A DNA stretch of 35,582 nucleotides from positions 1 through 35,582 of the forward strand of contig CAJXYT010000011.1 in the NCBI GenBank assembly GCA_913063505.1, given 5' to 3'. The translations under genes and the position numbers were made by a program. Numbering within the stretch: position 1 is the stretch's first letter; every line of letters starts with the position of its first letter. This document shows positions 16,714 through 24,083 of the stretch, piece by piece. The DNA comes from an uncultured Gammaproteobacteria bacterium (GTDB lineage: Bacteria; Pseudomonadota; Gammaproteobacteria; Steroidobacterales; Woeseiaceae). Below the pieces are notes generated by a model. It made no database searches, was not told the DNA's origin, and saw only the letters and a list, made by a program, of their open reading frames with translations.

Positions 16714-18069
16714 TTAGGCGCGCGCGTTTTGGGCTTTTCTTTCCTCAAGCTCCTTACGCTTCTTTCTTGCGGCTTCTTCTGCGAGTTGAATTTGGCGATT
16801 TCGCTCAACTTCAGCATCAATAACCCGGATCCACTGGCGAGAGGTTCGTTGTGATCTTGGAACCTTTGCAGCCTTTCGAAAGGCGGTCTTGGAGTCTGCG
16901 TATTTTTGTACGTTATAAAGACACATTCCAAGGGAAATCTGGACATTGTCAGGGCTTTTCAATTCACCTTTTCGCACAGCCGTTCTAGCCGACTTGACGC
17001 AATTCGGGTAGTCGCCAACATTGAGGTAGGAATTGGCCAAGCGAGCGTCGACCTCCCCATTATCGGCAAGGCGGGCAGCTTCCTTCAGTGCTGGAATCGC
17101 TTTCGCATCTTCCATTGCCAGCATCCAACTTTGAGACAGAAGCCGGTAATGCTTCTCATTCTTTTCGACAATGCCGGCGCTCATCTTCTCTTCCAATAAG
17201 ATGGCGGCCTTGTAAGGCACTTCCGCCTGCAAAAAGAGTTGTGACATCGTCACGAATTCCGTGCCTTTCTCCAGCATTCCTTGCGTAAATGCGGCGTCAT
17301 ATGCGTAAATCAGCTTATCGTCCTGCCCCAGCTCAGTATAAGCACCTGCAAGCGCCTTCCAATAACGTTTCTTGGGCCAGGCCTGCAGTAGAATCTTTTG
17401 AATGTCGCGTACTTTGCCGTAATTTTCTTGCTGAAAATATGCGAAATTCAGCAGTTCCCACCAGTTTTCTTTGGCGGGCTTGCCGCGATCCTTGGCAACT
17501 TGCATGGCATTTTCTATCGGCTGTATCATGCTTTGGTATTGATCCAGATTGTAGTGAATCTGCGCCTTTAGAATAAACGGGTCCGGCCCTGGATTCGTCT
17601 CCAAAACAAACCATTTGTCGAGTGTTGCCAATGACTCCTCATAGCGCTCCTCCATCATTAGTAACTGCGCCACCGTTAACGTAGTTTGCTTCTCCATCTG
17701 TGGCTCGAGACTCGGAACTGCGAGGAGTTTCTGAAATGTCGTAATTGCCGCAGTCGTGTTCTCGGTATTGTAGTGAAGGAAGCCGATATAATTTAGGACA
17801 TTCGCCTGCTCATACTCTGTCAACTCATCCGGGTCGTACAATTTATTCAGAAGCTTGAGAGCTCCTTGGTAATCTTCCGCCTCGCCCAATTCCTGAGCTT
17901 TAGTTATGCGCTCATAGACTTCTTTGCTGACCGCCTGCGCCCGCTTCGTCTTCGTCTTATCTTGCTTGTCTGCCTGCCCACTACCTTGTGCGGCGGCATT
18001 TGTGCACGCCAACATTCCGGCGAGCAATAACATGCACAGCTTCAATGAAATGCCACGATCAGTATTCAT
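16714..18069 (-). CDS. TPR-repeat protein of the TonB operon
   Basis: A 451-residue exported protein with tetratricopeptide-like helical repeats over most of its length (for example the AxxxxxxAxxxxP spacings in 'QGALKLLNKLYDPDELTEYEQANVLNYIGFL' near the N-terminus) and a very basic, charged C-terminal helix (ARKKRKELEERK). The N-terminus is a signal peptide with likely cleavage after NAAA (about residue 27). I prefer the ATG at 18069 to the one at 18081, because AAAGGA at 18081-18086 gives 11 bases of spacing and would overlap the earlier start. In TonB2/TtpC operons of marine gammaproteobacteria such a TPR protein closes the cluster; its exact function is unclear, possibly a periplasmic adaptor for TonB-dependent uptake. 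Confidence 0.85.
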   Translation of the reverse strand: MNTDRGISLKLCMLLLAGMLACTNAAAQGSGQADKQDKTKTKRAQAVSKEVYERITKAQELGEAEDYQGALKLLNKLYDPDELTEYEQANVLNYIGFLHYNTENTTAAITTFQKLLAVPSLEPQMEKQTTLTVAQLLMMEERYEESLATLDKWFVLETNPGPDPFILKAQIHYNLDQYQSMIQPIENAMQVAKDRGKPAKENWWELLNFAYFQQENYGKVRDIQKILLQAWPKKRYWKALAGAYTELGQDDKLIYAYDAAFTQGMLEKGTEFVTMSQLFLQAEVPYKAAILLEEKMSAGIVEKNEKHYRLLSQSWMLAMEDAKAIPALKEAARLADNGEVDARLANSYLNVGDYPNCVKSARTAVRKGELKSPDNVQISLGMCLYNVQKYADSKTAFRKAAKVPRSQRTSRQWIRVIDAEVERNRQIQLAEEAARKKRKELEERKAQNARA

Positions 18070-18123
18070 AAAATTAAACATCCTTTGGATAGGGTCCCCC
18101 CGCTAAGGGCTATCAATCGTTCC

Positions 18124-18729
18124 TTAATCTTGAAGCTCGAACGTAATACGCGTCTTAACGCCCGGCACTTCGACCGGAATGCCGTCGACAACACGAGGCT
18201 TATATTTAAACTTAATTACGGCTCTGGTTGCGGCACGTTCAAACATACTGCTTGTGGATTGCAGTACGATTGGATCTTTAACCGTTCCAGTTGCGGTTAC
18301 CGTGAACGACATGTCAACGAAGCCCTCAAGCCCTCTGGATAAAGCTCGTGACGGGTAGACAGGTGCAACACGAACGATTGGCAGATAGTCACCTTCTGCT
18401 ATATTCATTCTGCCTGGCCCGCCAATGTCAGCGCCTCCCATAATGGTCGGGCGTGCTACGTCTATTGTCGGTGTGTCAGGATCGATGTTATCCATGTCCT
18501 GCGGTGGTGTTTCCGGTGGTGTCTCAGGAGGCTTCGGTGGTTTTTCTGGGATAACCTCCTGAGTGTTTAGATTCTCGTTTCGTTTTACGCGTACGAAATC
18601 GAGCTGCGCCCTTTCTCTGGGCTTTGTCAACGCACCCTTACCTGTCGCAATAAGCAACTGCATTACGAACAGCAAGGTGAGCGTAACTACGACGCCAGTG
18701 ACAATTGATATTACGTAGCGACCTATCAT
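18124..18729 (-). CDS. tonB: TonB energy transducer (TonB2 type)
   Basis: A 201-residue TonB. It has an N-terminal membrane anchor (about residues 5-28), a short proline-rich linker (PEKPPKPPETPPETPP, 61-76), and a C-terminal TonB domain with VAPVYPSRALSRGLEGFVDMSFTV, the AAT..I.KFKYKP element and a final strand. The short linker is typical of TonB2-type proteins. It transfers energy from the ExbB-ExbD motor to outer-membrane TonB-dependent receptors. No receptor gene is in the window, so the substrate is unknown. It follows exbD by 34 bases and precedes the TPR gene by 54. Confidence 0.93.
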   Translation of the reverse strand: MIGRYVISIVTGVVVTLTLLFVMQLLIATGKGALTKPRERAQLDFVRVKRNENLNTQEVIPEKPPKPPETPPETPPQDMDNIDPDTPTIDVARPTIMGGADIGGPGRMNIAEGDYLPIVRVAPVYPSRALSRGLEGFVDMSFTVTATGTVKDPIVLQSTSSMFERAATRAVIKFKYKPRVVDGIPVEVPGVKTRITFELQD

Positions 18730-18763
18730 GGTCCCGTCTCCTTAGTGGCTCTCGCCGCTTCTC

Positions 18764-19174
18764 TTAGCCGTTATCAGATGCCATAGCAACATTTGTTACG
18801 CCAGCCGCTTTAGCCGCCTCGAGTATTTGGATAAGCGTTTCATTGGTCGATCTCTCGTCTGCCTGAATCACGACCGACCCCTTTGGATTTTCAGAGTGCA
18901 GGCGCTCAATGATGCCACGCAAGTCCCGAGTATCACGTTCCTGCTTGTCTATCCAGATTGCATCGTTGGCACTGATGGCAATCAAAATGGATGCATCTTC
19001 CTGTGAGTCCGCCGTGACAGTATCGGGACGCTCAACCTGAATGCCTGCTTCCTTAATGAACGTTGCAGTTACGATGAAGAAAATAAGCATAATGAACACA
19101 ACATCGAGCATCGGCGTGAGATTAATCTCCTCGCTTTCCTCTTCGTGTCCAAATGCACCTTGGTTATTTCGCAT
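18764..19174 (-). CDS. exbD: ExbD/TolR family protein, second copy
   Basis: A 136-residue ExbD. After an acidic head it has EINLTPMLDVVFIMLIFFIVTATF, where D24 at the start of the membrane helix is the essential proton-pathway Asp. The periplasmic domain keeps the usual VVIQADERSTNETLIQILEAAKAAG element. It is a close paralogue of the ExbD directly upstream: same length, identical LTPMLDVVFIMLIFFIVTA core and matching C-terminal domain. Together they may form a hetero-oligomeric ExbD in the motor. There are 24 bases between the two genes. Confidence 0.94.
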   Translation of the reverse strand: MRNNQGAFGHEEESEEINLTPMLDVVFIMLIFFIVTATFIKEAGIQVERPDTVTADSQEDASILIAISANDAIWIDKQERDTRDLRGIIERLHSENPKGSVVIQADERSTNETLIQILEAAKAAGVTNVAMASDNG

Positions 19175-19198
19175 GTGGTATGTCCTTGAAGATCCCGC

Positions 19199-19609
19199 TC
19201 AAGTTGAGTCCGCGATCGATATGTTATAGACGCCGGCACTACGTGCAGAGTCCATTATCGTCACGAGCATTTTATTGGTTGATCGCTTGTTCGGCTGAAT
19301 CACCACCGACCCCTTGGGGTTTTCAGCGTGCAAGCGTTCGATATTGGCTCGAACAGCTCGAGGGTCGATGACTCGACGATCGATCCAGATATCGTCATTT
19401 GCGTCCACAACGATCAGAATATTGGCATCCTCCGGCTTTGTCTCCGTTACTGGAGCATCTGGCCGGTTGACGTCAATCCCTGCTTCCTTGACAAACGATG
19501 CAGTCACGATGAAGAAGATAAGCATGATGAAAACAACGTCCAACATAGGCGTTAGATTGATTTCATCGCCATCTTCGTCTTGCCCCATCGAAAGATCAGT
19601 CTTGCGCAT
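19199..19609 (-). CDS. exbD: ExbD/TolR family protein, first copy
   Basis: A 136-residue ExbD, the upstream copy of a tandem pair. Layout: acidic cytoplasmic head (DEDGDE), membrane helix 22-40 with the conserved D24 in LTPMLDVVFIML, then a periplasmic domain with VVIQPNKRSTNKMLVTIMDSARSAG. The two copies differ most in the head and in the periplasmic domain, consistent with an old duplication kept for different roles. The start lies 9 bases after the small exbB gene. Confidence 0.94.
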   Translation of the reverse strand: MRKTDLSMGQDEDGDEINLTPMLDVVFIMLIFFIVTASFVKEAGIDVNRPDAPVTETKPEDANILIVVDANDDIWIDRRVIDPRAVRANIERLHAENPKGSVVIQPNKRSTNKMLVTIMDSARSAGVYNISIADST

Positions 19610-19618
19610 GATATTTCC

Positions 19619-20146
19619 TTAATGGTCCATCGTGAGAGAGTCTTCAAGAAACTCAACTTCACGAGCCGCACGGCGTGTTAACAAAGTAACGAGCAATACA
19701 CCCGAAAGCGCTCCGACCATTCCAGCCATCGTCGGAACAGTCGCCTGGGATACCCCAGCCGCCATCGCTCGAACGTTTCCTGACCCGGATACCGCCATGA
19801 CTTGAAACACGCTAATCATGCCGGTAACAGTGCCGAGGAGCCCGAGTAAGGGGCAAAGTGCAACAAAAGTCTGAATGACATTGATGCCCTGGCTAGTTGC
19901 TTCGCTAAAGCGTGAAATCATTAACTCGCGAATTTGGTGTGCGCTCCAGGAACGTCGTTCCTGTCTCGTTTCCCAGCTATCATGAATCTCTTTCGACATT
20001 TGCTTCATCGACGTGCGGAAATACATTATCCGCTCGACGATGAGGACCCACATCAGAAAGATGACCACGGCGATGCTTTTGAGCACAACACCGCCGAGAT
20101 TCATGAAATCGCGTATGGCCTCAAAACTATCAATAAGCCAATACAT
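19619..20146 (-). CDS. exbB: ExbB/TolQ family proton channel, small copy
   Basis: A 175-residue MotA/TolQ/ExbB protein. The first membrane helix is about residues 17-38 (GGVVLKSIAVVIFLMWVLIVERIMYF). The two later helices hold the family signature CPLLGLLGTVTGMISVFQVMA and VPTMAGMVGALSGVLLVTLLTRR. This corresponds to ExbB2 of the Vibrio-type TonB2 system, which forms the pentameric channel with ExbD. It lies 17 bases after the large ExbB gene, with AAAGGAG-like purines before the ATG. Confidence 0.93.
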   Translation of the reverse strand: MYWLIDSFEAIRDFMNLGGVVLKSIAVVIFLMWVLIVERIMYFRTSMKQMSKEIHDSWETRQERRSWSAHQIRELMISRFSEATSQGINVIQTFVALCPLLGLLGTVTGMISVFQVMAVSGSGNVRAMAAGVSQATVPTMAGMVGALSGVLLVTLLTRRAAREVEFLEDSLTMDH

Positions 20147-20163
20147 GATTACTCCTTTCGGCC

Positions 20164-21531
20164 TTAGCCATTACGCTCCGAGTGCTGGGCAACAAGCCCG
20201 GCGCTCTGAGATTGGAGGATATTAATGATCTTGCGGCTTTGACCGCTTACAACGGTGTGCAGCAGAACCATCGGAATAGCAACAACAAGACCCAAGACCG
20301 TTGTCATCAAAGCTTGAGAAATACCACCTGCCATCATCTTCGGATCGCCGGCGCCGTAAAGCGTGATGACCTGGAAAGTCTTAATCATGCCGGTCACGGT
20401 TCCGAGCAGGCCCATAAGAGGAGCGACGGCGGATACTACCTTGATAAAGAGCAGCCCTTTCGTGAGTCCGGGCATTTCTTTAAGCGCCGCCTCACTCAGT
20501 TTGAGCTCAATCGTTTCAGTGTCCGCAGTACTATTGCTCTCGTAGGCAGCGAGAACGCGGCCAAGGGGATTGTCGGTGCTGGCAGTATCACGTTTCAGCT
20601 GTGCCGTCACTCGTCGGCTGTCGCCCGTCAGGCCAAACCAACGCCAAATGGCAATCAGCAGACCTACGATACCCAGCGCGATGATGCAGTAACCAACAAT
20701 TCCGCCCTGTTCAATGCGATCTTTGATCGTTGGTGACTCTACAAGCAGGCCAAGAATCGTGCCGCGTGTTACATCGACGCCAAAAGTAACCGTGCCGCTG
20801 TCAGCATTCATCAGGTCACTTGTCGTTCCCGTGTATCTAGATTCTGGCTGACGCGCCAGCTCAGTAAGTGTGCCTTCATTGGAGTCGTACTTGAGGTAGC
20901 CATTTTCGTTGATGATGTTATACGAGCCAATTCGAATAACATCCATCTCTTCCTGTTGGCCATCCGCCTTTGTAACTATATTGCTAAAGCGAACAACACG
21001 ACCAGATTCAACGACTTCCTTCTGGATCATTCCCCAAAGACGTTCGATATCTGCGATCGATGCGAGGCTGCTGGCGCCGGCCATCTTGCTGCCAAGTGCA
21101 ACCAGGAATTCTCCGCGGTTTGGATATTGGATATTGGTCAGCGAAGTACTGAATACACCCTGAGTATCACCAGAAACAGTCTGTAGGACACCGAAAAGTT
21201 CTTTCAGTGCGCCCAGTCTCTCGTCCAGCGCCTGACTTGCAGTGATAATTTTTTGCTGATTATCTTCAAACCGCGACTCAAGCGATTCACTGATGTTTTC
21301 TTCGCGGGTACGATTGGCACGCGCTTTATTCAACAGTGACTGTTGCCGATTTTTCGCCTGTGCAAATTCTGCTTCGCGTTGACGTGCAATCTGCGAGTCA
21401 CGTGCTTGCCCTTGTTCAATCAGACCGAGAAGCTCCGCCATACTGCGCGCGTCGCTCTCATCCTGAGCATATGCTGTTGTCATTCCGAGACATAGCAGTC
21501 CGGCAGCAATAATTATTGTAATACGTTTCAT
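20164..21531 (-). CDS. Large ExbB-like protein (TtpC type)
   Basis: A 455-residue protein with a cleavable signal peptide (cleavage after AYA, residue 22), a periplasmic coiled-coil region rich in Gln, Arg and Glu (about 30-110), a folded middle part, and a C-terminal MotA/TolQ/ExbB domain. The latter has membrane helices near GGIVGYCIIALGIVGLLIAIW, GLLFIKVVSAVAPLMGLLGTVTGMIKTF and the MTTVLGLVVAIPMVLLH helix. This architecture is that of TtpC, the extra component required by TonB2 systems in Vibrio. The start immediately follows the DUF3450 stop (21532), so the two are likely co-translated. Confidence 0.9.
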   Translation of the reverse strand: MKRITIIIAAGLLCLGMTTAYAQDESDARSMAELLGLIEQGQARDSQIARQREAEFAQAKNRQQSLLNKARANRTREENISESLESRFEDNQQKIITASQALDERLGALKELFGVLQTVSGDTQGVFSTSLTNIQYPNRGEFLVALGSKMAGASSLASIADIERLWGMIQKEVVESGRVVRFSNIVTKADGQQEEMDVIRIGSYNIINENGYLKYDSNEGTLTELARQPESRYTGTTSDLMNADSGTVTFGVDVTRGTILGLLVESPTIKDRIEQGGIVGYCIIALGIVGLLIAIWRWFGLTGDSRRVTAQLKRDTASTDNPLGRVLAAYESNSTADTETIELKLSEAALKEMPGLTKGLLFIKVVSAVAPLMGLLGTVTGMIKTFQVITLYGAGDPKMMAGGISQALMTTVLGLVVAIPMVLLHTVVSGQSRKIINILQSQSAGLVAQHSERNG

Positions 21532-22317
21532 TTAAGAAGCCTCCGCAGCAGAAACTGGCACGCTGATAAGTTCAGGTGCAATTAACTGACGAGCCATTCT
21601 CAGACCCTTACGAATTTCATTACGTGATGAATCGTCCATCACCCACTCACGTGCTGCGTTATCCCAGCGGCCAGTGACTCTGGCGTCATCAGACTGGAAA
21701 TACAGTCCGATACGGCCAATACGCAACATATTGAATGATCGAGTTGTACCGTCGATCGTTAGCGACTGCGTGTAATAATCGCCAGTCCAGCCAAATTCGT
21801 TCTCAATCTGGTAGGCCTCCATTACTTTCCGGAATTTTTCAGCCACGGATACGTCGGAGCGCTCCATGATTCCCTCAAGGCTGACAACTCGCGTCATGCG
21901 TTCATCCATCAGAAATGGAATATCCAACCCTATCGATTGCCGTAGGCCGTCGATCATGCGTTCCATCAACGGGAAGATCTGACGGTTAATGACGTCGACC
22001 TGGTCCATAGACAAACCGATGTCTTCCAAAGTGGCCATTTGCCCCTCTACCTGCGCTTTCATCAAGCGGTTATAGACTTTGAGGCCATCGATTTCTTTAT
22101 TTGTAGCCCGATACTGATCCTCCAGAGAGCGAGTACCATCAACAACACTGTTGATTCGTTCCTGGGATTTTTGCGCGAGATTCAACCGACGTTGATCCGC
22201 TTCAAGTATCTGATCGACAGACACGGACTGGGCGAAAACGCTGCCAGAGATTGCGATAACCGCTGTTGCGAAAAACGCAGTGGTTAGGCGCTGACTGCTG
22301 CTAATACACCGTTTCAT
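21532..22317 (-). CDS. DUF3450 family periplasmic coiled-coil protein
   Basis: A 261-residue exported protein. It has a signal peptide with cleavage after SVFA (residue 29), then a long coiled-coil (about 35-110), and a C-terminal region with EIQ-type motifs such as 'VSVAEKFRKVMEAYQIENEFG' and 'RIGLYFQSDD'. This is the DUF3450 family, which is found next to TtpC-type ExbB genes. Its role is not established; position suggests a periplasmic partner of the TtpC coiled-coil. It heads the operon: AAGGAG at 22323-22328 gives a 5-base spacing to the ATG. Confidence 0.88.
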   Translation of the reverse strand: MKRCISSSQRLTTAFFATAVIAISGSVFAQSVSVDQILEADQRRLNLAQKSQERINSVVDGTRSLEDQYRATNKEIDGLKVYNRLMKAQVEGQMATLEDIGLSMDQVDVINRQIFPLMERMIDGLRQSIGLDIPFLMDERMTRVVSLEGIMERSDVSVAEKFRKVMEAYQIENEFGWTGDYYTQSLTIDGTTRSFNMLRIGRIGLYFQSDDARVTGRWDNAAREWVMDDSSRNEIRKGLRMARQLIAPELISVPVSAAEAS

Positions 22318-22374
22318 GGATACTCCTTAAAGTTCTTTAATATTGCAGTTAATTACAAATGAAGAGGGATGCAG

Positions 22375-22391
22375 TGTATTAGTTGAATACA
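22375..22391. promoter_or_regulatory. Inverted repeat upstream of TonB operon
   Basis: TGTATT (22375-22380) and AATACA (22386-22391) are exact reverse complements with a 5-base spacer, 58 to 74 bases upstream of the DUF3450 start. The size and symmetry suit a dimeric repressor site in the TonB operon promoter. No regulator can be named, and it does not look like a Fur box. Confidence 0.35.
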
Positions 22392-22807
22392 TGCACAAAT
22401 GAAAGCCGACGATAAAGATCGCATCACCAAGTGCGCACGCGACCCTCTCCACCTTCGCCGCGCGGCTATAAACTATTGGAACCCCTACTACCTCTATATT
22501 CGTTGGCACACTCAGAGTTTCCTAGTGAGTGTTTCTGCCGTTTATTCCTTCTTGTATCGAAAGGTCCCCGTGACACCGGGGCGAAGAATAACACATGATC
22601 TACATATCGCCAGCCCAACATCTACATAACTTTTAGGACTCGCGAATTTGACTTTAAGCGCCAACTTAGGGGGGTGCTGCGCGCCTCCTGTATAGCCAAA
22701 ATGTGCGTAAAAGTACTAAGGCTTTTTTATCCTGTATTGGGGTGTATATATAAGGTATCAAAGAAAAAGCTCCAAGGATTCGAATAATTATTGTTATTTT
22801 AGTGCTT

Positions 22808-22832
22808 TATGATGGAAAGTTAATCCATCATA
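22808..22832. promoter_or_regulatory. 25-base operator-like palindrome upstream of ilv-leu promoter
   Basis: TATGATGGA (22808-22816) and TCCATCATA (22824-22832) are exact reverse complements with a 7-base spacer. It lies 33 bases upstream of the -35 box of the ilvC-leu promoter, a position suited to an activator or to a site shared with the divergent operon. The protein that would bind is unknown. Confidence 0.45.
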
Positions 22833-22864
22833 TTTAGTAACACGTGTAACCGATTAAGCAACGG

Positions 22865-22893
22865 TTGACATCGTTATTTTCTTACAACATGAT
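22865..22893 (+). promoter_or_regulatory. Promoter of the ilvC-leuACDB operon
   Basis: A perfect -35 hexamer TTGACA (22865-22870), 17 bases, then CATGAT (22888-22893, four of six matches to TATAAT). The predicted start of transcription is about 22900-22901, which coincides with the ATG of the leader peptide. Prediction by eye only. Confidence 0.55.
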
Positions 22894-22900
22894 TCGCGTC

Positions 22901-22975
22901 ATGACTGTAACGCAATGCAAAAACTTGCTCGTGCTTCGACTTTCTTTGCTCCTTCTTGAGAGGCAAAGCGGGTAG
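22901..22975 (+). CDS. leuL: Leucine-rich leader peptide of the ilv-leu attenuator
   Basis: A 24-codon open frame from ATG 22901 to TAG 22973-22975 encodes a peptide with 8 Leu and 2 Val; the run NLLVLRLSLLLL is the diagnostic part. It lies directly upstream of a strong terminator and the ilvC-leu operon, so it should be a regulatory leader peptide whose translation senses charged tRNA-Leu (and perhaps tRNA-Val). An in-frame ATG at 22889 would extend it to 28 residues, but that lies in the predicted -10 box. No ribosome-binding site is visible before either start. If transcription starts at 22901 the message would be leaderless. The Leu codons used are TTG, CTC and CTT, never CTG. Confidence 0.8.
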   Translation: MTVTQCKNLLVLRLSLLLLERQSG

Positions 22976-23036
22976 CGCGCATCCGGTCATCGGACAACGT
23001 AAACCCCGCATCCAAAAGGATAGTGGGGTTTTTTTT
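22945..23036 (+). promoter_or_regulatory. Leu attenuator: pause stem, antiterminator and terminator
   Basis: Three mutually dependent structures can be drawn. Stem 1:2: TTTGCTC (22945-22951) with GAG..CAAA (22958-22967), which overlaps the last Leu codons. Stem 2:3: GCGGGT (22968-22973) with ACCCCGC (23003-23009), 6 bp and one bulge. Stem 3:4: the terminator, AACCCCGCATCC (23002-23013) with GGAT-A-GTGGGGTT (23018-23030), loop AAAA, followed by eight T (23029-23036). A ribosome stalled on the Leu codons covers segment 1, frees segment 2 and prevents the terminator. This is classical ribosome-mediated attenuation. The terminator is certain; the 2:3 pairing is short and hand-drawn. Confidence 0.8.
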
Positions 23037-23066
23037 ATCTTCGCATTAAGGTTTTAGGAATTCACC

Positions 23067-24053
23067 ATGCAGATGTACTCAGAAGCAGATGTTGATATTT
23101 CATGCCTGGCTAATCGCCAGGTCACCGTGCTGGGCTACGGCAGCCAGGGTCGCGCTCACGCACTGAACCTCAAGGACAGCGGTTTCAATGTCGTCGTAGG
23201 CCTGAGGCCCAGTGGAGCCAGTTGGGCAATAGCGGAAGCTGACGGCTTAACCGTTCAGGAACCGAGCGACGCGGTTAAAGGCGCCGCTGTTGTCATGTTC
23301 CTGACGCCAGATATGGTTCAAAAGAGCCTATATCAGTCCGTTGAGGGCGATATCGACCAAGGTGCGATGCTAATGTTTGCGCACGGATTGGCCATTCATT
23401 ACAAGCAGATCGAACCGCGTGCAGATTTGGACGTTTCTTTAATAGCCCCTAAGGGGCCGGGTGGGCTGGTTCGCAGGCAGTATGAAGAGGGACACGGCGT
23501 TCCTTGTCTCGTTGCGGTGCATCAGGATGCCAGCGGCAATGCACTGAATATCGCTCTTGCCTATGCAGCCGGAATTGGGGGCGCCCGAGCAGGTGTAATT
23601 AAGACTACATTCGCAGAAGAAACAGAAACCGACTTATTCGGCGAGCAGGCCGTTCTGTGTGGTGGCGCGACGGAATTAATTGTGGCGGGATTTGAAACCT
23701 TAGTCGAAGCGGGTTACCAGCCAGAAGTTGCGTACTATGAAGTCATGCATGAGTTGAAACTGATCGTTGATCTGCTTCACGAAGGTGGTCTACGCAAGAT
23801 GCATAAGTTCATTAGTGACACGGCAGCCTGGGGCGATATGATCAGTGGCCCGCGCGTCGTGGGGGATACATCCCGTGCCGCAATGAAAGCTATCTTGACA
23901 GACATCCAGGACGGTACATTCGCTCGCACTTGGATCGCAGAGAATGAGAACGGCATGCCTGAATTCAAGCGCTTAATGCAGGCTGATCTTGTTCATCCGA
24001 TTGAAAAGGTTGGCGCTGATCTGCGCGGTCGTATGGATTGGCTGGAAGAGTAA
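23067..24053 (+). CDS. ilvC: Ketol-acid reductoisomerase
   Basis: A 328-residue class I acetohydroxyacid isomeroreductase, the second step of Val and Ile synthesis and source of the keto acid for Leu. Seen: nucleotide motif GYGSQG (23-28), catalytic H106 (FAHG), K129 (APKGPG), metal ligands D189 and E193 (DLFGEQ), E225 and E229 (YYEVMHELK) and substrate Ser250. The family's usual 'TAEYGD' reads TAAWGD here. Overall it follows the Xanthomonas-type sequence. AGGA (23056-23059) lies 7 bases before the ATG. It is first in the ilvC-leuA-leuC-leuD-leuB operon, behind the Leu attenuator. Acetohydroxyacid synthase genes (ilvG/M or ilvB/N) are not in the window. Confidence 0.95.
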   Translation: MQMYSEADVDISCLANRQVTVLGYGSQGRAHALNLKDSGFNVVVGLRPSGASWAIAEADGLTVQEPSDAVKGAAVVMFLTPDMVQKSLYQSVEGDIDQGAMLMFAHGLAIHYKQIEPRADLDVSLIAPKGPGGLVRRQYEEGHGVPCLVAVHQDASGNALNIALAYAAGIGGARAGVIKTTFAEETETDLFGEQAVLCGGATELIVAGFETLVEAGYQPEVAYYEVMHELKLIVDLLHEGGLRKMHKFISDTAAWGDMISGPRVVGDTSRAAMKAILTDIQDGTFARTWIAENENGMPEFKRLMQADLVHPIEKVGADLRGRMDWLEE

Positions 24054-24083
24054 GTTATCGCAAAGTAAACCGGAGAACTCTTA

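Larger units (their letters stand above)
22318..22864. other. Divergent intergenic region, TonB operon to ilv-leu operon
   Basis: About 550 bases without a supportable gene. It must hold the minus-strand promoter of the TonB operon, though no clear -35/-10 pair stands out. Visible structure: inverted repeats at 22375-22391 and 22808-22832 (listed separately), and a GC hairpin CCCCG/CGGGG at 22566-22581 without a T-run. The part from about 22700 to 22850 is strongly AT-rich, with TATATATAAG near 22746. Short open frames here show no coding character. Confidence 0.5.

Noticed and set aside
22566-22581. GC hairpin CCCCG/CGGGG in the intergenic region as a terminator
   Set aside because: Only a 5-bp stem and no T-run on either strand, and no gene upstream to terminate.
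22327-22629. Short open frames on both strands upstream of the TonB operon
   Set aside because: They overlap each other, have no ribosome-binding site and show no recognisable protein character.
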